From: Mya arenaria
Lineage: Eukaryota; Mollusca; Bivalvia; Myida; Myidae
Direction of reading: 5' to 3'
DNA length: 64,000 nucleotides
Assembly (NCBI RefSeq): GCF_026914265.1
Contig: NC_069127.1
Location: 68,606,723 to 68,670,722 of the forward strand
The number at the start of each line of letters is the position of its first letter. Position 1 is the stretch's first letter. A model generated the notes under the pieces. It searched no databases. It was not told the origin of the DNA and worked only from the letters and a program-made list of their open reading frames with translations. Below, one piece after another: positions 46,390 through 58,505 of the stretch. Both the position numbers and the translations under genes were made by a program.

Positions 46390-47110
46390 GCCTTTTTTCT
46401 AGCACTATGGGTGGGGCCATTTACCTGGCACTATGGGTGGGGCGATTTACCTGGCACTATAGGTGGGGCCATTTACCTGGCACTATGAGTGGGGCCATTA
46501 ACCGGGCACTATGGGTGGGGCCATTTACCTGGCACTATGGGTGGGGCCATTTACCTGGCACTATGGGTGGGGCCATTAACCGGGCACTATGGGTGGGGCC
46601 ATTTACCTGGCACTATGGGTGGGGCCATTTACCTGGCACTATAGGTGGGGCCATTTACCTGGCACTATGAGTGGGGCCATTAACCGGGCACTATGGGTGG
46701 GGCCATTTACCTGGCACTATGGGTGGGGCCATTTACCTGGCACTATGGGTGGGGCCATTTACCTGGCACTATGGGTGGGGCCATTTACCTGGCACTATAG
46801 GTGGCACCATTTACCGGGCACTATGGGTGGGGCCATTTACCTGGCACTATGGGTGGGGCCATTTACCTGGCACTATAGTGTGGGCCATTTACCTGATACT
46901 ATAGTCGGGGCCATTTACCTGGCACTATATTGTGGGCCATTTACCTGGCACTATATTGTGGGCCATTTACCGGGCACAATGGGTGGAGCCATTTACCAGC
47001 ATTTATCGGGCACTATGGGTGGGGCCGTTTATCTGGCACTATGGGTGGGGCCATTTATCGAGCACTATGGGTGGGACCAAACAATGACATATGCACTTGA
47101 CTGGGCTCTA
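46390..47110. repeat. Minisatellite, 26-bp unit, about 27 copies, in gene C intron 3
   Basis: The unit is GGCACTATGGGTGGGGCCAT plus TTACCT. The copies are nearly identical, with a few CGGGCACT and ATAGGTGG variants, and degrade toward 47110. Because 26 is not a multiple of three, a stop-free unit leaves all three frames open. Confidence 0.95.
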
Positions 47111-48201
47111 TCGATGGGGCTATTTACCGGGTACTTTTGGTGGGGCTATTTATCGGTCACGTTGGTTGGGACCAAACAACAATAATCTATATCAGGATTA
47201 TAGTACAACCACACCATCTATGACTGTTAAAAAATAGACGAACTTGTACTTGAATCTCCGGTAAAGCACTAAATTCTGGATGATAACTAAATAGATGGAA
47301 AGAAACTGTTTTACATCATGTTTGACATGGCTTTGTTTTCTGTTTGTGAACCTATGCAAGGTTTGTACTATTATAAGAATCATAGTTCATAACTTCATTT
47401 TTAGGGGGGTTGCGGTTCCTGTTGGGCATTCAGTTCTGTAAGTAATCAATATTTCTTGATTGCATTTAACCACTTTAAACAATAGCGTATTTAAGGTATT
47501 CAGCATAACACAACTTGCAATGATTATAGCTTAATAATACTTGGTGTAAATTATATAAGAGCATATGAAAATGTTCACGTCCATTGTATATGCTATAGGT
47601 ATGAAAGTTTGAATGCATTGTGGGAATAAATGGAGTGGAATATTAGTGTGACGGCACTTACATTGGCAACATTGCTTATGGTTGTTACAAGGGTTGATTT
47701 TCTATAGACGGGGTCCCTTGAAGGACAACACTACAAGAAGACGGGAACATTGGTATCTCTGAGTGAACAGCAACTTGTGGACTGCTCCCGTTCCTATGGT
47801 AACCATGGATGCAGTGGCGGCTTTGTGAACTTGGCGTTCGACTACATTAAACGTGCTGGCGGTATTGAGGGCGAATCAGACTATCCATATCGGGGACTGG
47901 TAAGAAATCAGTTTACCAAATATGTTGTTGTTCCTTGCCTGGACCGGGCTATACTAGACCGAGCTGAAAAAGTAAAAGTTAGATGACATGACTCAAAATA
48001 TTAAGAATTGTCGTCCAACGTTAAACAAATTCTTAAATATAGAGCCTAGTATCGTGCTGTTAAAAATGCCTTTTTGTAACACTATTGCATTACAATTGGT
48101 CTAGACTAATCATCCTCTGACTTCATATTTCAGGATTTGTCCTGCAAATTCCTAAAGTCTAAGGTTAAAGCTACCGTAACCGGAAGCACTATGGTCCCAT
48201 C

Positions 48202-49421
48202 CACAGGCATCTGAATCATTGTTTGTCACTAAAATGTTGTTTAAAACCATTTTGGGTACATACAATGAGATAAACAACACATCTGAAGATATTTAGTGTC
48301 TTTCATATACAAAAAAGAAACAAGGTATGTAACTCAAACTTACCCGATTTCACGGTAGAGTCCAGTTTTATGCAAATTTCTCAACCAACATAAAAACAAT
48401 CCATTTTTAAATAAGTGACATGGAAAGAAGAGTCAATTACCTTTAAAATGGTGTGCGATATGTTGGTATAACTATATTGTCTTTAGACAAGCAAGCATAA
48501 TTCAATGTCCAATTCTCGTGTTTTTCTTTAGTCGGAAAGAGTACAGCAAATTCAGATCGTCAATTTTCCCCATGTAAACAGTGCTAAAAACAGACCTATT
48601 GAAGTTATTTTATGCTTCAGTGTACAGATAAATTAATTCCATTCCTTTATATCACAATAAGACTAACACCACAGTTTAAGAAACAACCGTATCAGTCTTC
48701 AAATTAAATCCACTTTAAAATTTTGTTTGAGGCGGACATTTTCCTGACAGCGCTCAGATGTTTCTGATCAACCTCCAAAGAAGAGTATTTGACCCAGCCA
48801 AGCTTGTGTGGCTCACATTCAAGCCGGTACAAAGATGTTAAATGTACATGTCAATGACATCATCTGGGCGCTTGTGGGTAAAATGGCCAGCTGCCTACGA
48901 AATTTAAAGAGGATTTAGTTTAAAGACTGATACAGTTGTTTCTAACATTGTGATGTTAGGGTTTTCGTGATATTATGGAATGGAATTAATTTATCTGTAC
49001 ACTGAAGCATAAAATAACTTCAAAAGGTCTGTTTTTAGCACTGTTTACACGGGGAAATTTGACGATCTGAATTTGCTGTACTCTTTCCGACTAAAGAAAA
49101 AACACGAGAATTGGACATTGAATTATGCTTGTTTGTCTAAAGACAATATAGTTATACCAACATATCGCACACCATTTTAAAGGTAATTGACTCTTCTTTC
49201 TATGTCACTTATTTAAAAATGGATTGTTTATATGTTGGTTGAGAAATTTGCATAAAACTGGACTCTACCGTGAAATCGGGTAAGTTTGAGTTACATACCT
49301 TGTTTCTTTTTTGTATATGAAAGACACTAAATATCTTCAGATGTGTTGTTTATCTCATTGTATGTACCCAAAATGGTTTTAAACAACATTTTAGTGACAA
49401 ACAATGATTCAGATGCCTGTG
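48202..49421. mobile_element. Fold-back transposon (about 520-bp inverted arms) inserted in gene C exon 6
   Basis: The termini CACAGGCATCTGAATCATTG and its reverse complement open inverted arms of roughly 520 bp (48202 to about 48725 and about 48897 to 49421). A unique core of about 170 bp lies between them. The arms differ at only scattered positions. The element is flanked by the exact 8-bp direct repeat GTCCCATC (48194-48201 and 49422-49429). An 8-bp duplication with 5'-CA...TG-3' ends fits a non-autonomous hAT-type element; a Mutator-like origin with a 9-bp duplication is less tidy. No transposase is encoded. Confidence 0.93.
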
Positions 49422-49777
49422 GTCCCATCAGGTAGCGAGTTCGCGCTCCAGGCGGCTGTAGCATCCGTGGGCCCGGTGTCTGTCTCTATACACGCCACCC
49501 CATCCTTCCAGCACTACGCCGGGGGTTAGACTAAGCATATTTTGAAAATGAAACTGATTGTTGGTTTATACTACTAAGAAATAAAGGTTTTATATAATCA
49601 AATAATGTTATGTAAACGTAATTCTTAATTCAATATACATGTGTACTAGTATTCATGTTGAAATGCATGAACATGGAATGTACACACTTTGGAGTTATGT
49701 GTGTAGTTATGAGCCATGTTTATCTTTTAACAACATACATGGCTACCTACAGCAACGATCTGTATGATCAATAGTGC

Positions 49778-50113
49778 CATTCGGAACTCCACGGCCATTT
49801 TCTATCGAAAACAACCTCGGAAGTATATGGACTGTCAACAATGTCAGAAATCTGAACACTTTAACTACGCTGCAAGATGATCGCGTAGTAATTTTAATTT
49901 AGCAGTTAATCTTAATGACTTAACTCTTTGGAGTCTTAATTTTGTTTGCAATAATACACCTCACTGGCAATCAATTTTAACTTATATATATAAATACACG
50001 TTAAAATACATTTAATTAATAATATTATTCAAAATTTTCCGAACTGCTTCTACGATGTACCGGCATACATCCGGGGTTGTTTTCGATAGAAAATGGCCGA
50101 GGAGTTCCGAATG
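49778..50113. repeat. MITE with about 36-bp inverted termini in gene C intron 6
   Basis: CATTCGGAACTCCACGGCCA followed by TTTTCTATCGAAAACAACC is mirrored by GGTTGTTTTCGATAGAAAAT followed by GGCCGAGGAGTTCCGAATG, with one mismatch. The element is 336 bp with an AT-rich core. No target duplication was evident. Confidence 0.85.
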
Positions 50114-50881
50114 CTTGAAGTGTATGCAATATACGGTGGTATAGGGTGGCATACGTGTTATTTTTACAGTATAACTATATGTGTGTTTTACTGTCAAAAT
50201 GCTCCAGACTACCTTATCAACCATGTCGTGTGGTTTCTCAGTGATATATTTTTTAAATGAGAAAGACATTCTCATAAAACAATGAAAAATAGTTGATTAA
50301 GTTCATTTCCTGGTTGCAAACAAAATGCAAATATATTTTCTTAATGTATCTGCAATCCCCTAAGAGCCTAAACATTGTTGATTGGGAAGTTATGATTATG
50401 TTGACACAAAAACATGACGGAAAATGCAAATGTTTTTTTATTGGAAATATGATATAAGTTTCATTTATAAAATTTGCTCATCTCCTAATAAGAGCTACAT
50501 ATGTTGCAACGGATATATGTCTTATGCTTGCTTAATATTTATATTAAACCTAAAACTAAATAAAAACATATATTTTAAACATTTTTGTTTCGGTCAAACG
50601 AATTTAGAACTGTGGAAGCTAGCTAGGCTCTTAGTTTATATATTTGTAAACTATATCACTTTATATTATCTATTCCAGGTGTGTTCAGCGACCCAACATG
50701 CTCACCCTCAAAGTTGAATCACGCGGTGTTAGTGGTTGGGTACGGCTCTTTCCAAAAGGACTACTGGCTCGTGAAGAACTCGTGGGGCAAAGGCTGGGGC
50801 CAGGGGGGATACATCTGGATGGCCCGCAACAAGGGAAACATGTGCGGCATCGCGAGTTTAGCCATATATCCGCAGGTGTAA

Positions 50882-51604
50882 CTTAATACATCGGCGGCGT
50901 CACCCATAGTACAACACTACTTTGCAATATATTAGTAGTTGTTTGGAACTAGTTAACTCAAAGTTTGACAAGCAGGACCATGAATAAGAATTTCTTGTTT
51001 ATATAGAACATTTCATGTTTTGAAAAATTGTAGACTATCGATAGTCAAACACTTGACATAGAAAACGTTTAGAAAATGCAAATCATATTTGAAAGTATGC
51101 CATAGGTGCATTAGCCACAACAAAATGTATTATACCACATGTTGTTTCTATTATTTGTTATAAAATTTGTGGAATCTTTTTTACAATGGGTGTATATGTT
51201 TATGACACAACATCAATACTAGTATTTCTTTTCTTTATGTTTGAAGCAGACATGTTTGAGATATGTTTTTATGTCAACTGGCAATACATTCCATTATTTG
51301 TATATACATTAAAGAAATGTTTTCTTTGCCATCACATGTTTGAAGATCAATACAGATTTTGATCTAGTGGAAAATGAATAGAAATCCATGACATACACAT
51401 ATCTTTCTTTTATATATAGCACTTATTAATAACAATTTGAAAAAAATACGTATCTGTTTGTTTCAATTTTCAAAATTCAACAGAGAGATTTTGGCAAGAC
51501 GTACTACGGCTATAAACTCTTTCTCTTGATCCTTAACCATATAAATCTCGTAGGAGAAATTCTTTTTACCGATTTATACTTAATATAGCCAAAATATTCT
51601 TGGG
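50882..51604. other. Gene C 3' flank: non-coding
   Basis: AT-rich. An ATTAAA at about 51308 is one possible polyadenylation signal. Nothing else was recognised. Confidence 0.4.
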
Positions 51605-52850
51605 AAGGCTAAACCCTTGACCCGCCAAACGCCGTAAAAAGCCCTCTAAAGCCAAATCCTTGATCCGTCCATGACATGACCAAATTCGCCAAACGCCGTG
51701 AAAAGCCCTCTAAAGCCAAATCCTTGATCCGTCCATGACATGACCAAATTTGCCAAACGCCGTGACAAGCTCTCTAAAGCCTAATCCTTGATCCGCCCGT
51801 GAGTTGAACAAATTTGTCAAACGCCGTGACAAGCTCTCTAAAGCCTAATCATTGATCCGTCCATGACATGACCAAATTTGTCAAACGCCGTGACAAGCTC
51901 TCTAAAGCCTAATCATTGATCCGCCCGTGAGTTGAACAAATTTGCCAAACGCCGTGACAAGCTCTCTAAAGCCTAATCATTGATCCGCCCGTGAGTTGAA
52001 CAAATTTGCCAAACGCCGTGACAAGCTCTCTAAAGCCTAATCATTGATCCGCCCGTGAGTTGAACAAATTTGTCAAACGCCGTGACAAGCTCTCTAAAGC
52101 CTAATCATTGATCCGCCAATGATTTGACGTATTTTGTCAAACGCCGTGACAAGCTCTATAAAGCCTAATCATTGATCCGCCAATGATTTGACCTAATTTG
52201 TCAAACGCCGTGACAAGCTCTCTTAAGCCTAATCATTGATCCGCCAATGATTTGACCAAATTTGTCAAACGCCGTGACAAGCTCTCTAAAGCGAAATCCT
52301 TCACCCGCCAATAATTTGACTAAATTTGCCAAACGCCGTGACAAGCTCTCTAAAGCCACACCCTTGAACCGCCCATAATTTGACCAAATTTGTCAAACGC
52401 CGTGACAAGCTCTTTAAAGCCTAATCATTGATCCGTCCATGATTTGACAAAATTTGTCAAACGCCCTGAAAAGCTCTCTAAAGCCAAGTCCTTCACCCGC
52501 CAATGATTTGACTAAATTTACAAAATCGCCGTGACAAGCTCTCTAAAGCCACATCCTTGAACCGCCCATGATTTGACCAAATTTCCATACGCCCTGACAA
52601 GCTTCCTAAGGCCAAATCATTGATCCGCCCATGATTTGACTAATTTTGTCAAATGCCTTGACAAGCTCTCTAACGCAAAATCTTTGTTATGCCCATGCGT
52701 TGACCAAATTTGCCAAACGCCGTGACAAGCTCTCGAAAGCCACATCCTTGAACCGCCCATGATTTGACCAAATTTACCAAACGCCGTGAAAAGCTCTCGA
52801 AAGCCAAATCTTTGATCGATCCCTGATATGACTAAATTTGCCAAACACAG
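51605..52850. repeat. Satellite-like array, 64-bp unit, about 19 copies
   Basis: The unit runs AAACGCCGTGACAAGCTCTC, TAAAGCCTAATCATTGATCC, GCCCGTGAGTTGAACAAATT, TGCC. A 64-bp step is exact between 51947 and 52011. Subtypes differ at GCCCGTGAGTTGA versus GCCAATGATTTGA and are grouped along the array, pointing to local amplification of sub-blocks. Confidence 0.95.
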
Positions 52851-53382
52851 GTAGGAATTTTCTTTATCCGGACCGGAAACAAATGATATTTTTTCTTGAA
52901 TACCTTAAATTGATTGATGAAGCAATGTGTGCCAAAAAATAATCGCAGAATATGCATTTGTGTAGGTCAAAAGGTTGACCTCATTATGTTCGTCTAAACA
53001 TCACGTTTTCGATTATTATATATTCATTTTGTAGTTAAATTTCATATATAAATATATATTCGATCGCGCTCTATTGGAATGCCGTTTTTTACGTTCCGTT
53101 CAAGAAATAAAAGGTGGCTCATTGTTGCGAGTGACTCATCTTATATAGCATGGGAGTTCCAGCACGCCCGATTTCACCGAAAATGCCTATCCGGTGTGTG
53201 GGAAAAGAGTAAGTTATGGACCAATTAACTACTAGTAGTTTAAACCACCATGAAGCAAACTATTGTTTCGCTGACAATTCCAAGGTGGTGACCCAAACTT
53301 GTATACATGTATTTTGATGCGCGTGTGGTCTGTGTTGTTTTGTATATTGTACGTCTCTCGTTTAGCGTCTGTGTCTGCCTCT
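52851..53382. other. Non-coding stretch, nothing recognised
   Basis: AT-rich single-copy-looking sequence. Confidence 0.4.
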
Positions 53383-53732
53383 TTAAAGCTGCATTCTCAC
53401 AGATTTCCCATTTTTACCAAAAAAAAAATGTCTTGGAAAGAGGAAATTTTTGCGTAGATATCTGCCAACCAATCGTATAAGATTGCAGAAAAAAAAATCA
53501 GATCGTAGATTTTCATATTTCCGTTCGAAAAATTATGTTTTATGGACTAACGGTTTAAGAAATATGTATTAAACATCAATTTTTGAACTTACATATAAAA
53601 ATCTGCGGTCTAATTTTTTGTCAGCAGTCTTATTTTACTAGTTTCCATGGAGTTTAGCAAAAATTGACTCGTTCCAAGATTTTTTTTTTAAAAAGTGGTC
53701 AAAACGTCCAATCTGTGAGAGTGCAGCTTTAA
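53383..53732. repeat. MITE, TTAA-AGCTGCACTCTCAC family (copy 3, complete)
   Basis: TTAAAGCTGCATTCTCACAG and CTGTGAGAGTGCAGCTTTAA bound 350 bp. The interior resembles the copy at 29614-29956, including ATTTTTTGTCAGCAGTCTTA and TGTCTTGGAA blocks. Confidence 0.85.
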
Positions 53733-54182
53733 TAGCCGCGTACCTTTATACAAGCTCTTCAGAAGATTGTTCGCTGCTGGCCATGTCAACGTTCCTTCAA
53801 GTTTATTATTAGTATTACTATCAGTACAAGACACAATCACAAATGTTGCGCACAGTTACCTGGTATTTGGACTGCAGTTGTTGCCGGTCGAGCTAACCCA
53901 GGTATCCGATTCGAGCTATTTGGTCCCTGGGTTGATGAATTGTTCTGTCAGTGAATTAAAAACAACAGCATTGTTCTCTATGATGCCCAAATTCAACAAA
54001 TAATCCACATTTGTTCGTATATTTTTTACAAATTACATTTTTAAGATTTCATACAATCCTGATATATTAAAAAATGTCATATATAAAAATATAGACACAA
54101 GTAGATTTTTTTTTGTGCATCACAGTTTACATTGAATTTTATCTTAACACAAACTATGAGCTTTTTTTTTTGGGGGGGGGGT

Positions 54183-54570
54183 GTAGGTCATTTAAGGCAA
54201 ATGAGTTAGACATGGTTATGTAAACAATTTAATAAAACTATTTTTGCATCAACCTAATCAACCTATAATGTGCTCCTGTAACTTCGGCTTCTCGTAGATT
54301 TAAGGATATAGGATACTCTCACAAGTAGGTCAGTTAAGGCAAATGAGTTAAACATGATTATGCAATCAATTTAATAAAACTATTTTTGCATCAACCTATA
54401 ATGTGCTCCTGTAACTTCGGCTTCTCGTAGATTTAAGGATATAGGAAGGTAAATGAGTTAAACATGATTATGCAATCAATTTAATAAAACTATTTTTGCA
54501 TCAACCTTTAATGTGCTCCTGTAACTTCGGCTTCTCGTAGATTTAAGGATATAGGATACTCTCACAAGTA
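54183..54570. repeat. Three tandem copies of a 110-145-bp unit
   Basis: Each copy has AAATGAGTTA(A/G)ACATG, TTTAATAAAACTATTTTTGC, TGTGCTCCTGTAACTTCGGC and TTCTCGTAGATTTAAGGATA. Copies 1 and 3 also end in GGATACTCTCACAAGTA, which copy 2 lacks. Confidence 0.9.
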
Positions 54571-54916
54571 AAGGAAGATACACGTGTGTGATTCAAGATA
54601 ATAAAAGTTACTTAGACGAGTAATCGCCAATGAAGCGCTTCAAAAGTATGAGATCTGTTTATTCTATAAAACAATTTAATTTTTCCATTTATGTACATGC
54701 ATGTTAATAAAGTAATTTTCTTAAAAGCAAAGGGCGTATCACAATCTGACTTAATACGATTTTTTAAATATGGAATGGGTGACGCCAAAAGACCGAATCA
54801 GTGAATATTAGTGTGCTTAAACACGCTGCAAATTATGCATCGTTCATCTGATACTGTACGTCAATATCATTGTACAGTAAAATTCCGGACGCATTATTGG
54901 AGACGGGGTAAGTAGA
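54571..54916. other. Non-coding stretch, nothing recognised
   Basis: AT-rich, no gene. Confidence 0.4.
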
Positions 54917-54924
54917 AAAGATAG

Positions 54925-54996
54925 CATCCTCGGCACCCCAGCGTATCATAACCTATATGATCATATAGGTTATGATACGCTGGGGTGCCGAGGATG
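54925..54996. mobile_element. Perfect 72-bp palindrome flanked by 8-bp direct repeats (terminal-repeat-only element)
   Basis: Two 36-bp arms meet with no spacer at 54960/54961. The left arm starts CATCCTCGGCACCCCAGCGT and ends CCTATATGA. AAAGATAG stands on both sides (54917-54924 and 54998-55005), with one extra T on the right. Direct repeats of 8 bp and CA...TG ends suggest a minimal hAT-type MITE consisting only of its inverted termini. Confidence 0.85.
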
Positions 54997-55005
54997 TAAA
55001 GATAG

Positions 55006-55750
55006 ATACTCATCAATGTTGACAATTGTGAAAATGCATCAGAATATTGGCAAAAGAACTCACATTGTTTAAAGTGAGCGTACGATAACATGGATAATGT
55101 ACATGAATATGTACAATAATATGGTGGCGTATCGTCATGAAGCCAATATTATGGATCAGATTTTAATGAGACATACATCCCTTAGTACTCAGAGCACTAT
55201 GTTGACCCTGGTTGATCGCGTATGACGTACATTTGTCATAAATACACGAACCATGTAGAAGTAAAGCCGCCAGGAATAGAAGGCATGTTCTCGGCACATA
55301 TAAATGTTAAATCTGTGTGACCGCGTACATGGCGTACATGGACACTGGTGGTGAAAATTCTTAAACCATTCCAGATAACACGTTTAAAAAATACATCACA
55401 ATTTAATCCAAAAGAATGAAATAAGTGGCTTGTGTTATACATGTATTTAAAAATGACTTAACTAAGACCCAAGACGTTATACATGTTTATTTTCAAGAAA
55501 TTATCTTGAATAATTATAGTGTCTCTATTTTTAAATCAACCTTTTGGTATTTATTCTAATTTTCAATTGAGGCTAGATCTACAATTAAATTAGAAAATCC
55601 TTATCAACAAATTGATTACGTACATTCCAAGAACTTTTTCACCATATGAAGTGAGATCAGATTAACAACTTTAAAGCGTTTTTAGTCCCTAAATTATTGA
55701 AACTATATACAGTGTTTTAAATTCATGATGCTGTAGAGCGGAATCTGCTG
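55006..55750. other. Non-coding stretch, nothing recognised
   Basis: AT-rich sequence with no supported gene. Confidence 0.4.
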
Positions 55751-55754
55751 TTGA

Positions 55755-57010
55755 CTGCAGCAGACATATATTGGTCCCTGTATTTCTCATTCGTCCTCTG
55801 CAGTTGGAGCATCTCTCCATTGGACAGGTCCAAACCCAGCAAACATATGTTGGTCCCTGTATTCCCTCATTCGTCCTCTGCAGTTGGAGCATCTCTACAT
55901 TGGACAGGTCGAAACTCAGCAAACATATGTTGGTCGCTGTATTCCCTCATTCGTCCTCAGCAGTTGGAGAATCTCTACATTGGACTGGTCCAAACTCAGC
56001 AGACATATGTTGGTCGCTGTATTCCCTCATTCGTCCTCTGCAGTTGGAGCATCTCTACATTGGACTGGTCCAAACTCAGCAGACATATGTTGGTCGCTGT
56101 ATTCCCTCATTCGTCCTCAGCAGTTGGAGAATCTCTACATTGGACAGGTCGAAACCCAGCAGACATATGTTGGTCGCTGTATTTCCTCATTCGCCCTCTG
56201 CAGTTGGAGCATCTCTACATTGGACAGGTCCAAACTCAGCAGACATATGCTGGTCGCTGTATCCCCTCATTCGTCCTCTGCAGTTGGAGCATCTCTACAT
56301 TGGACAGGTCCAAACTCAGCAGACATATGTTGGTCGCTGTATTCCCTCATTCGTCCTCTGCAGTTGGAGCATCCCTACATTGGACAGGTCGAAACTCAGC
56401 AGACATATGCTGGTCCATGTATTCCCTCATTCGTCCTCTGCAGTTGGAGCATCTCTACATTGGACAGGTCCAAACTCAGCAGACATATGCTGGTCCCTGT
56501 ATCCCCATATTCGTCCTCTGCAGTTGGAGCATCCCTACATTGGACAGGTCTAAACTCAGCAGACATATGTTGGTCCCTGTATTCCCTCATTCGTCCTCTG
56601 CAGTTGGAGTATCTCTACATTGGACAGGTCTAAACTAAGCAGACATATGTTGGTCGCTGTATTCCCTCATTCGTCCTCTGCAGCTGGAGCATCTCTACAT
56701 TGGACTGGTCCGAACTCAGCAGACATATGTTGGTCCCTGTATTCCCTCATTCGTCCTCTGCAGTTGGAGCATCTCTACATTGGACTGGTCCGAACTCAGC
56801 AGACATATGTTGGTCCCTGTATTCCCTCATTCGTCCTCTGCAGTTGGAGCATCTCTACATTGGACAGGTCTAAACTAAGCAGACATATGTTGGTCCCTGT
56901 ATTCCCTCATTCGTCCTCTGCAGTTGGAGTATCTCTACATTGGACAGGTCCAAACTCAGCAGACATATGTTGGTCCCTGTATTCCCTCATTCGTCCTCTG
57001 CAGTTGTACC
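55755..57010. repeat. Tandem array, 80-bp unit, about 15.7 copies
   Basis: The unit is CAGTTGGAGCATCTCTACAT, TGGACAGGTCCAAACTCAGC, AGACATATGTTGGTCGCTGT, ATTCCCTCATTCGTCCTCTG; starts recur exactly every 80 bp (55801, 55881, 55961 and on). Copies differ at a handful of sites (CTGGTC/CAGGTC, CGAAC/CAAAC, GTCGC/GTCCC), and the combinations suggest mixing between copies. All three plus-strand frames stay open because an 80-bp stop-free unit cycles through every phase. Confidence 0.96.
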
Positions 57011-57914
57011 ATCTCTCAGGTTCAGACTCATTATGTTGTTACGACCATCAGCGGACTCCCCTTTATACTGTAAAAGGTCGATGCTGAACAGATAATTAAT
57101 TAGTTTGTAAATAGTTTGTATGTGTATGTAAAATACGGTACATACTTTTCCTGTTTGATGCTGCAAGGTTTTATATTACTTATTCAGACAAGAAATGATA
57201 TATTACAGTTAATATTAGGCTCTTTTTTATGCATTGAAATGCGTTAAAAACAGTTCGTAATTAAGTCAATTCCGTAAATATCAACATAAATCAAAACAGC
57301 TCTTGTTGATAGCAGGGTTGAGCTCATGTAGTCCCTGGCTCATGCATTTCAGACTCCAGACCCAGAAGTGTAAATGAATGCAGAACTTGAGTGTTTCGAA
57401 AGTGATTGTTGGTAGATTACATAGTGTCGAACGAATCCAGAAGCTTAGACATGGGACCCTTGTTTGAAGGATGGTCTAGAGGTAAAGGCAAATGAATTCA
57501 TATACTTTTAGTAGAATTATGGTGCTAAGTTAAACTCGTACCACTCGTTTAATTCATATGATTACTGTTGTGTAGGTAACTAGTGAGGGCACCTCGCGAT
57601 GGTCTAGAGGTCAAGGAAAATGGATTTTTAGGTCTTTATAATCATATGATTACCGATGTATAGGTAGCTAATAAGGACAACTACGTCGGATGTATTAAGG
57701 GCCTCATACGTCGGCATTGCTTTTAATAGGTCCGTCTGTATTGCTTTTGATAGGTCTGCGCAGCTAAAATTGAGGAACAGTCTCTGGGCAGAGTGCCAGT
57801 TTGTAAACGTTCGGCCCGAGCAATACACTTATTCTAATTTGTCTTTGTCTATGAAATATCTTTACAGGGTGTACATGATTCAATTATGGAAACATATGCA
57901 ATGAACAGGAATAT
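57011..57914. other. Non-coding stretch with a diverged direct repeat
   Basis: GATGGTCTAGAGGTAAAGGC (about 57471) and GATGGTCTAGAGGTCAAGGA (about 57599) each precede an ATATGATTAC..GTGTAGGTA(A/G)CTA-type segment, a roughly 125-bp diverged tandem duplication. No gene. Confidence 0.45.
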
Positions 57915-58165
57915 GGCCCCAATTTCTCGAAACTTCTTAAGCTTAACAGGCTTAAGACGCTTATTTCAATTAGCCAAAATACATACTGAAAATGAATTTT
58001 GATAACTGAAAAATGGTTTATTCTGATAATCATACAGATTATTCCTACATAATTTCTAAAAATTCTTGAAGAAGTAAATATAACACATTTAATAGAACAA
58101 CAAAAATAGTGAGATTAGCTAAATCCTGTTATAAGGGACTTAAGAAGTTTCGAGAAATTGGGGCC
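57915..58165. repeat. MITE with 27-bp perfect inverted termini
   Basis: GGCCCCAATTTCTCGAAACT plus TCTTAAG opens the element and its exact reverse complement closes it (251 bp). The interior is AT-rich and non-coding. No clear target duplication. Confidence 0.9.
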
Positions 58166-58469
58166 TGGGGTTTTAGCCCTTAATTCAATCTCAGTAAATC
58201 TATGCGTTCTTTTGACGGACGAATCATGATCTGTTTCATTCACATATTTCAAAACACAATTGCAATGCGGAGAAGGGAACAGGTATTTAGTGTGTGTGCG
58301 TGCGTGCGTGCGCGTGTGTGTGTGTGTCCACCACGCATCAAAGATCCCCACCAGATTTACAGACGTCCTGGGTCTGAGCTTCAGACTCAGGAGTAAAAGG
58401 GCTACTTTTGACATATTTGTGGTAATACTTGCTGTATGTGACAAATAACAGAATGTACCCGTTGAAAAC

Positions 58470-58505
58470 TAAATTCAATTCAATTCAATTCAATTCAATT
58501 CAATT
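58470..58505. repeat. Short (AATTC)n microsatellite
   Basis: About seven perfect pentanucleotide copies. Confidence 0.95.

Larger units (their letters stand above)
40904..50881 (+). pseudogene. Gene C: cathepsin L-like gene with a premature stop and a transposon in exon 6
   Basis: Exons are 40904-41042, 42149-42291, 45299-45451, 47405-47437, 47708-47899, 48134-49524 (interrupted) and 50679-50881, all with consensus GT-AG sites at the same positions and phases as A and B. It encodes a signal peptide (MIVPALLLVTSAVALAAP), then TGA at 40958-40960, where gene D has TGG. Downstream it shows an ERFNIN-type helix (EETRRREIFEKNAKLIAAHN), [52 protein letters not shown] and [13 protein letters not shown] 1220-bp fold-back element (48202-49421) sits in exon 6 and brings a stop at once. 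With the element and one target copy removed, exon 6 is in frame and one codon shorter than in A. The well-kept remainder says inactivation is recent or polymorphic. Initiation at a downstream ATG would lack the signal peptide. Confidence 0.9.

Noticed and set aside
46332-47185. Frames rich in WHYGWGHLPGT
   Set aside because: They come from the 26-bp minisatellite in gene C intron 3.
48202-49421. Segmental duplication or assembly hairpin artefact instead of a transposon
   Set aside because: The exact 8-bp flanking duplication inside a known exon and the unique core are what a transposon insertion predicts, although long reads should confirm it.
55751-57087. Long plus-strand frames of 155-295 codons
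   Set aside because: An 80-bp stop-free tandem unit opens every frame; nothing in the translations resembles a protein domain.
58115-58448. Short frames over the TG-rich segment near 58290
   Set aside because: Low-complexity GT/GC run plus the end of the MITE; no coding evidence.
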